Below, one piece after another: positions 60,080 to 64,000 of a stretch of DNA of 64,000 nt. Within the stretch, counting starts at the first letter, position 1, and each line of letters begins with the position of its first letter. Origin of the DNA: JBBRVP01 sp038246785 (lineage in GTDB: Bacteria > Actinomycetota > Actinomycetes > Jiangellales > Jiangellaceae); assembly GCA_038246785.1 (NCBI GenBank), contig JBBRVP010000003.1:1-64000 (forward strand). Reading direction: 5' to 3'. The translations under genes were made by a program, and so were the position numbers. The notes beneath the pieces are model-generated. The model searched no databases. It was not told the DNA's origin and saw only the letters and a list, made by a program, of their open reading frames with translations.

Positions 60080-60348
60080 CGCGCGGATGCTAGCGGGCGC
60101 CGTGAACACCCGCTTCGCGACCCGTGTCGGGCACTCGTCGAGGCCGTCGGCGACGGTCGGCTCGAGGCATCCACCACCGTCGAGGCGGCGTGCCCGGCCT
60201 CGTCCGCCTGGCACCCGACCGCGTCCCGGAGACTGATGCGGGTCGAGGGTGACGGCGCCGGAGCCGCCTGGCGGGTCCGCTCCCACACCTCGTCGTTGAG
60301 CTCCAGTCCCAGCGCGCGACGTCGCTCGATCGACTTCGCCAGCTCCAC
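60076..60348 (-). CDS. Possible small ORF before ATP-grasp gene
   Basis: A 90-codon frame from GTG 60348 has high G/C third positions over its first 55 codons and begins MELAKSIERRRALGLELNDE, which looks protein-like; the second half is Ser/Arg-rich and looks less so. Its stop overlaps the ATP-grasp GTG (GTGA). No domain recognised. The alternative is a 310-nt non-coding gap holding only the ATP-grasp promoter. Confidence 0.3.
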   Translation of the reverse strand: MELAKSIERRRALGLELNDEVWERTRQAAPAPSPSTRISLRDAVGCQADEAGHAASTVVDASSRPSPTASTSARHGSRSGCSRRPLASAR

Positions 60349-60389
60349 CGGTGGTGCTCCCAGGACGACGACCGGGTCGTGGAGCTGAC

Positions 60390-61220
60390 CTACGACCAGG
60401 GACTGACCGGCCGCTCGCGGGGTACGTCGTCGACCACCACGTCCACGCGCTCGTCGAAGAACGCGACGTGGTCGCGGACGTCGAGGGCGTCCGCGAGCGG
60501 GTCCTCGTAGCTCCACGCCAGGTCGGCGTGCTCGCAGCCGTCGACAACGGCCGACCAGTAGGACGCGTGCCCCTTGTAGGCACAGCTCGTGCGCGTCTGG
60601 CTCGGAACGAGGAGGTCGAAGCGGACGTCCTCGCGCGGGACGTAGCAGCGGGCCGGGAGGCCGGTCTCATACAGCATCCGCGTCCGCGTGGAATCGACGA
60701 GCACGACGTCGCCCACGCTGACCTGGATGTGGGCATCGCTGCGCAGGACGTCGATGCGGGAGTACGGGTCGTGCGGGTGGGAGATCACCGGTTGGTCCTC
60801 CTCGAGCCAGTCGAACGCCCGGAATTCGAGCACGACGTAGCCGGCGAGGTCGGGGTCGGCCGGCCGGAAAGCGGCACCGGCTACGGACACGTCCCCCGCG
60901 ACCACGGTCAGCGGCTCGCCCTGGCAGGAGTGCACCAAGAACGGCGTGCGCGGGTCGAGCACAGGTGGACCGTCCCGGCCCAACCGCACGGGTTTCGCTG
61001 CGGGCGCCTCCCCGGTGTCGGCGGGCAGCAGCTCGGCATGCAGGTCGGCCTCCGGGACGGCGTACTGCGGCACCACCCGTCCCGGCTCCCAGACCAGCAT
61101 CGCGGAACGGGTGTCGACGATCGGCCGGTCGCCGACGAGGGCGCGGACGCGCTTCGCTGTGGGTTCGTAGCGCAACGACGGGAAGCCACGCGCCCGCTCC
61201 ACGCTGAGCCGGACGGCCAT
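60390..61220 (-). CDS. Tandem DUF427 protein
   Basis: The 276-residue protein has two DUF427 domains: a first, more divergent one (about residues 15-115) and a second (about 140-260) with the usual TGLPARCYVPREDVRFDLLVPSQTRTSCAYKGHASYWS. Function of the family is unknown; structures show a beta-fold. Two nt separate its ATG from the preceding small ORF. Confidence 0.88.
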   Translation of the reverse strand: MAVRLSVERARGFPSLRYEPTAKRVRALVGDRPIVDTRSAMLVWEPGRVVPQYAVPEADLHAELLPADTGEAPAAKPVRLGRDGPPVLDPRTPFLVHSCQGEPLTVVAGDVSVAGAAFRPADPDLAGYVVLEFRAFDWLEEDQPVISHPHDPYSRIDVLRSDAHIQVSVGDVVLVDSTRTRMLYETGLPARCYVPREDVRFDLLVPSQTRTSCAYKGHASYWSAVVDGCEHADLAWSYEDPLADALDVRDHVAFFDERVDVVVDDVPRERPVSPWS

Positions 61221-61222
61221 GG

Positions 61223-61429
61223 TCAGCGCTCGGTGAGGTCGACGAACCGTTCGCCCGGAGGCTCCTCGCGGGCCACCGGCATCGCGGGCGGGCGGGGGGC
61301 CGGTCGACGCGGCTCGCGGACGTTGGCCCCCCCGTCGTCGAGTGGGCCTCCGCCGCGGCGCGGCGGCCGGCGCGGCGTCCCGGCCGGCGCCCGTCGGCGC
61401 AGCAGGCGGTCGAGCAGTCTGCGGATCAC
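61223..61429 (-). CDS. Small Arg/Pro-rich protein
   Basis: The 68-residue product is basic and Pro-rich with a hydrophobic-basic opening (MIRRLLDRLLRRRAPAG). GTG 61429 directly abuts GGGGAG, too close for an ideal ribosome site, so a leaderless or later start is possible. It is two nt ahead of the DUF427 gene. No family recognised. Confidence 0.4.
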   Translation of the reverse strand: MIRRLLDRLLRRRAPAGTPRRPPRRGGGPLDDGGANVREPRRPAPRPPAMPVAREEPPGERFVDLTER

Positions 61430-61474
61430 CTCCCCAGGAGACGGCGCGCGCGTCGCGAAGTCAACGGTGCACTG

Positions 61475-61717
61475 TCAACTGTCCAGCAGTTCGGCGAGCA
61501 GCCGGCGCAGGTCGGGCGGCACTGCCGGCTCGGCGACGCGCGCGATCCGGTCGCCGAGGCGGACCTCGTAGACGTAGCCGTCCGGGCGTGGTCGAGCCGG
61601 CGGGCAGCCGGCGAGCGCGATGCGCCAGGCCTCGGCGGCCGGCTCGTCGAGATCGGTCTCCGCCCGGCGGACGAGCCCGGCGAACCCGCCGCTGCGTTCG
61701 ACCTGCAGCCGCGTCAC
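61475..61717 (-). CDS. Emfourin-like protealysin inhibitor
   Basis: The 80-residue protein opens VTRLQVERSGGFAGLVRRAETD and has the segment DGYVYEVRLGDRIARVAEPAVPPDLRRLL, matching the emfourin family of small M4-protease inhibitors encoded next to protealysin genes. Its GTG overlaps the protease stop (GTGA), so inhibitor is made with the enzyme. The ORF reads further upstream, but that part is protease coding sequence in another frame. Confidence 0.82.
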   Translation of the reverse strand: MTRLQVERSGGFAGLVRRAETDLDEPAAEAWRIALAGCPPARPRPDGYVYEVRLGDRIARVAEPAVPPDLRRLLAELLDS

Positions 61718-62754
61718 GTGAGCACCTCCACCGCCGTCCAGGCGTCGCGGACGGCGCTGTGCGAAGCCGACCCGATCCCGAAACGCTGCGCGGCAAGGTC
61801 CACGGTGACCTCGGCGAAGTCGGCGAAGGTCGCGCTCGCCGCGACCCGCCCGGATGTCAGCGCGTCGTACCAGACCCGCCCGGCACCGTCCCACGCGTCG
61901 CCGCCGATCGAGGTGGCGGCGAGGTAGAACGCGTGGTTGGGGATGCCGGAGTTGATGTGGACCCCGCCGCTGTCCGAGGTCGTCGTGACGTAGCCGCTCA
62001 TCGTGGCCGGCTGCGGGTCCCGGCCGAGCCGGGGATCGTCATACGCGGTCCCCGGTGCCTTCAGCGAGCGCAGGGCCACCCCCCGCACCCCCGGCAACAG
62101 CAGCTCGGCGCCGATCAACCAGTCGGCCTCCGCAGCGCTCTGCCCTCGCACCCGTTGGCGGACCAGGGAACCGAACACGTCGGAGACGCTCTCGTTGAGC
62201 GCCCCGGGCTGGCCGGCGTAGGCCAGGGCGGCGGTGAACGCGGTGAGGCCGTGGGTGAGCTCGTGGCCGATGACGTCGACGCTGGCGCTGAACCGACCGA
62301 AGACCACGCCGTCACCGTCACCGATCACCATGCGATCGCCGTTCCAGAAGGCGTTCTGGTAGCGCTCCCCGAAGTGGACCGTCGCGTCCAGCGGCAGGCC
62401 TGCGCCGTCGAGGGAGTCCCGGCCGTAGACCTCCCACAGCAACGACCAGGTCGCTCCCATGTCGTCGTAGCTCTCGTCGGCCGCGGCATCGCCGACGGGT
62501 GCCTCGCCCTCGCGTCGGACCAGGCGTCCGGGAAGGTCGTAGCCGTGCCCGGCGTCGGCGATCGTGCGCTGCGGAGCCCGGGCGGGTGCGGCGTTCGGCG
62601 GCGGCGCTGCCCGCTCCGTGCGCCGGGTGCGCGCGCCCGCGTCGATGGCGAGGGTGCGGCGGGCCGCCTCGGCGACGGCTGGCTCGCCCGTGGCGGCCAG
62701 CCGGGCGAGCAGGTAGGGCGGGATCACCCGACAGGGCGGCGCGGTCCGGCGCAT
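61714..62754 (-). CDS. Protealysin-type M4 zinc metalloprotease
   Basis: The 346-residue protein has HELTH (H164, H168), the third ligand in NESVSD (E188) and the catalytic His in SGGVHINSGIPNHAFY (about H266). It lacks a signal peptide and instead has a short propeptide opening with CRVIPPYLL, the protealysin-type PPL signature. It is shorter than thermolysin precursors. The inhibitor gene overlaps its 3' end. Confidence 0.92.
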   Translation of the reverse strand: MRRTAPPCRVIPPYLLARLAATGEPAVAEAARRTLAIDAGARTRRTERAAPPPNAAPARAPQRTIADAGHGYDLPGRLVRREGEAPVGDAAADESYDDMGATWSLLWEVYGRDSLDGAGLPLDATVHFGERYQNAFWNGDRMVIGDGDGVVFGRFSASVDVIGHELTHGLTAFTAALAYAGQPGALNESVSDVFGSLVRQRVRGQSAAEADWLIGAELLLPGVRGVALRSLKAPGTAYDDPRLGRDPQPATMSGYVTTTSDSGGVHINSGIPNHAFYLAATSIGGDAWDGAGRVWYDALTSGRVAASATFADFAEVTVDLAAQRFGIGSASHSAVRDAWTAVEVLT

Positions 62755-62783
62755 GCGCGCAGTCTGCCCGGAACGGCGGCGAC

Positions 62784-62865
62784 TGTCGTCAGCCGGTGTC
62801 GTCGGCCGGTCGTCAGTCGGCGGTCGTCAGCCGGCGGTCGTCAGCCGACGGTCGTCAGCCGGCGG
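62784..62865. repeat. 14-bp tandem repeats, about five units
   Basis: Units near GGTCGTCAGCCGGC, perfect or with one or two changes, fill the gap between the protease start and the stop of the next gene; the last unit overlaps that stop codon (minus-strand TGA at 62857-62855). Confidence 0.85.
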
Positions 62866-63382
62866 GGCTCACCGACGGCAGCTGCGCCCGATCGCGGCAC
62901 TGCTGGGCGAGGTCGCTGATCTCCGGCTGTGCGATCTGCAGCTGGTCGAGTACGTCGCGCAGGTCGGAGGCCCGCAGGTCGCGCAGGGCCGACAGCCCCT
63001 GCTGGACCTGCGAGAGCGCGGCCGAGGCCTTGTCGGCCGCCTCCAGGCACTCGGCCGGGACGGTGGCCGACACCGAGACGTCCTGGCTCGGCGACGCGGT
63101 CGCCCCGCCGGGAGCCGTCGCCGTCGGGCTGCCCGCTGCGCCTCCAGATGACGTGTCAGACCGGGAGACGCCAACCAGCACGCCGCCCAGCACGCCACCG
63201 AGGAGCAGCGCGACCACCGGCAGGATCCAGTAGGTGCGGCCGGGGGTGCGTCCCGCAGGCGGTTCGGTGGGTGCCCCTCGGTCGGGGGGCGCCGGGTCCG
63301 CGGCCCGCGGCTCGGCCGGGGGCGGGATGCTGTTCCGATCCGGTGTCTCGTTCGGCGGGTGGTCCGGTGTCTGGTCGGCCAT
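62855..63382 (-). CDS. Membrane-anchored protein with helical outer domain, unknown
   Basis: The 175-residue protein has a Pro-rich cytosolic N-terminus (residues 1-48), one membrane helix (about 52-72), a Ser/Thr/Ala linker and a helical C-terminal part (VPAECLEAADKASAALSQVQQGLSALRDLRASDLRDVLDQLQ) with two Cys that may pair. ATG 63382 has AGGTGA close upstream. Layout resembles the protein at 39838-40686. Family not recognised. Confidence 0.75.
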   Translation of the reverse strand: MADQTPDHPPNETPDRNSIPPPAEPRAADPAPPDRGAPTEPPAGRTPGRTYWILPVVALLLGGVLGGVLVGVSRSDTSSGGAAGSPTATAPGGATASPSQDVSVSATVPAECLEAADKASAALSQVQQGLSALRDLRASDLRDVLDQLQIAQPEISDLAQQCRDRAQLPSVSPAG

Positions 63383-63443
63383 GTCACCTGTCTACCCCAT
63401 GGGCGGTGCACTGAGCGGGTGCCCGGCGTGGTATCGAGGGATC

Positions 63444-64000
63444 GTGATCCGATCGCTGCGCGAGGCCGACGAGCCGACCATCCGCACCCTCGACGGGCTG
63501 GTGGCGCTGTGGACGGTGCTCTGGCTCGTGCTCGCCGGCTGGACGGCGTACTCGGTGTGGGTGCTCGCCGACCTGGGACAGACCATCACTTCGGCGGGCA
63601 ACGCCTTGGACTCGGCGGGGAAGGGGCTGCAGAGCATCGGGCAGGTCCCGGTCGTCGGGGAGGGTCCGAAGGGCCTCGGCGACCAGGTCCGCGCAACCGC
63701 GGGACAGGTGGTCGCCAATGGGATGGCCTTCAGCGGCCAGGTGCACCGCCTGGCCGTGCTGCTGGGGCTGACCACCTTCTTCGTCCCCGTCACACCGATC
63801 CTGGGCCTCTGGGCGCCGATGCGGCTGGCCCGCCGCCACGAGGCGGCGGAGATGCAGCGGGCCGTCCAGGCGCACGGTGACGACCCAGCCCTGGTTCGCT
63901 ATCTCGCGGGACGGGCGGTCGAGCGGCTCCCGTACCGGGAGCTGCGCTCTGTCACCGACGACCCGTGCGGCGACCTCGTCGGCGGGCGATGGGATCGCTT
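63444..64000 (+). CDS. Membrane protein, partial at window edge
   Basis: From GTG 63444 (GAGGG 3 nt upstream) the frame stays open to the last base, giving at least 185 residues. There are two membrane helices (about 18-45 and 107-132) separated by an outer part with a heptad-like pattern (TSAGNALDSAGKGLQSIGQV), then a cytosolic region ending DPCGDLVGGRWDR. No family recognised; the end is missing. Confidence 0.7.
   Translation, partial: MIRSLREADEPTIRTLDGLVALWTVLWLVLAGWTAYSVWVLADLGQTITSAGNALDSAGKGLQSIGQVPVVGEGPKGLGDQVRATAGQVVANGMAFSGQVHRLAVLLGLTTFFVPVTPILGLWAPMRLARRHEAAEMQRAVQAHGDDPALVRYLAGRAVERLPYRELRSVTDDPCGDLVGGRWDR

Noticed and set aside
63359..63880. Plus-strand frame of 173 codons at the right end
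   Set aside because: Arg/Gly-rich shadow; the frame from GTG 63444 encodes membrane helices and stays open to the edge.

Overview
The window is very GC-rich chromosomal DNA from an actinomycete. Evidence: strongly G/C third codon positions, many GTG starts, GTGA/ATGA stop-start overlaps, a type II leuA, a LeuS with a KMGKS loop, and several genes whose -10 box (TANNNT) lies only 6-8 nt before the start codon, as in leaderless mRNAs. Gene order (ndk-mreBCD-mrdA-rodA; radical SAM pair-rne-rplU-rpmA-obgE-proB-proA-nadD-rsfS; leuS-degV-comEA-comEC-holA/rpsT; lepA-hemW-hrcA-dnaJ; phoH-ybeY-CNNM-era-leuA) is the usual actinobacterial housekeeping order. Genus cannot be fixed by reading alone. I see no prophage, insertion sequence, CRISPR array or rRNA operon.

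Layout. 1-6410: ndk and the cell-elongation operon mreB-mreC-mreD-mrdA-rodA. 6411-11160: accessory stretch with an ECF sigma factor, its anchored partner and a secreted metzincin, bracketed by two direct copies of a 75-bp repeat; then a GNAT enzyme, a LacI regulator and two tiny genes ending in a 3 x 26 bp repeat. 11241-24849: ribosome, RNA and proline block (radical SAM protein and partner, RNase E/G, L21, L27, Obg, ProB, ProA, NadD, RsfS, phosphatase). 24927-28164: tRNA-Ala(GGC), an opine dehydrogenase-like gene, a GAF protein and a 600-nt repeat-filled gap that ends in a leuS leader peptide. 28165-37011: leuS, degV, comEA, comEC, holA, with rpsT convergent. 37269-45508: PemK-like toxin, lepA, unknown membrane protein, MOSC protein, acyl-CoA synthetase, hemW, DUF4870 protein. 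45621-55901: CIRCE-controlled hrcA-dnaJ, HIT protein, MFS transporter, phoH, ybeY, CNNM protein, degenerate cytidine deaminase, era, and leuA behind its own Leu-rich leader peptide.

56031-63382, almost all on the minus strand, is the most unusual part: a tightly coupled set (ATP-grasp ligase, S51/class I amidotransferase-like hydrolase, Fes-like esterase, second esterase) preceded by a tandem DUF427 protein, then a protealysin-type M4 protease overlapping an emfourin-like inhibitor gene. The ligase-hydrolase-esterase set looks like a pathway that builds and trims an unknown small amide or peptide; I cannot name its product. A membrane protein gene runs off the right edge.

Regulation visible in sequence: CIRCE over the hrcA -10 box, Leu leader peptides with attenuator-like hairpins before leuS and leuA, an ECF-type promoter before the sigma gene, and long palindromes sharing the core TGATCACGTTAACGTGATCA after two genes.
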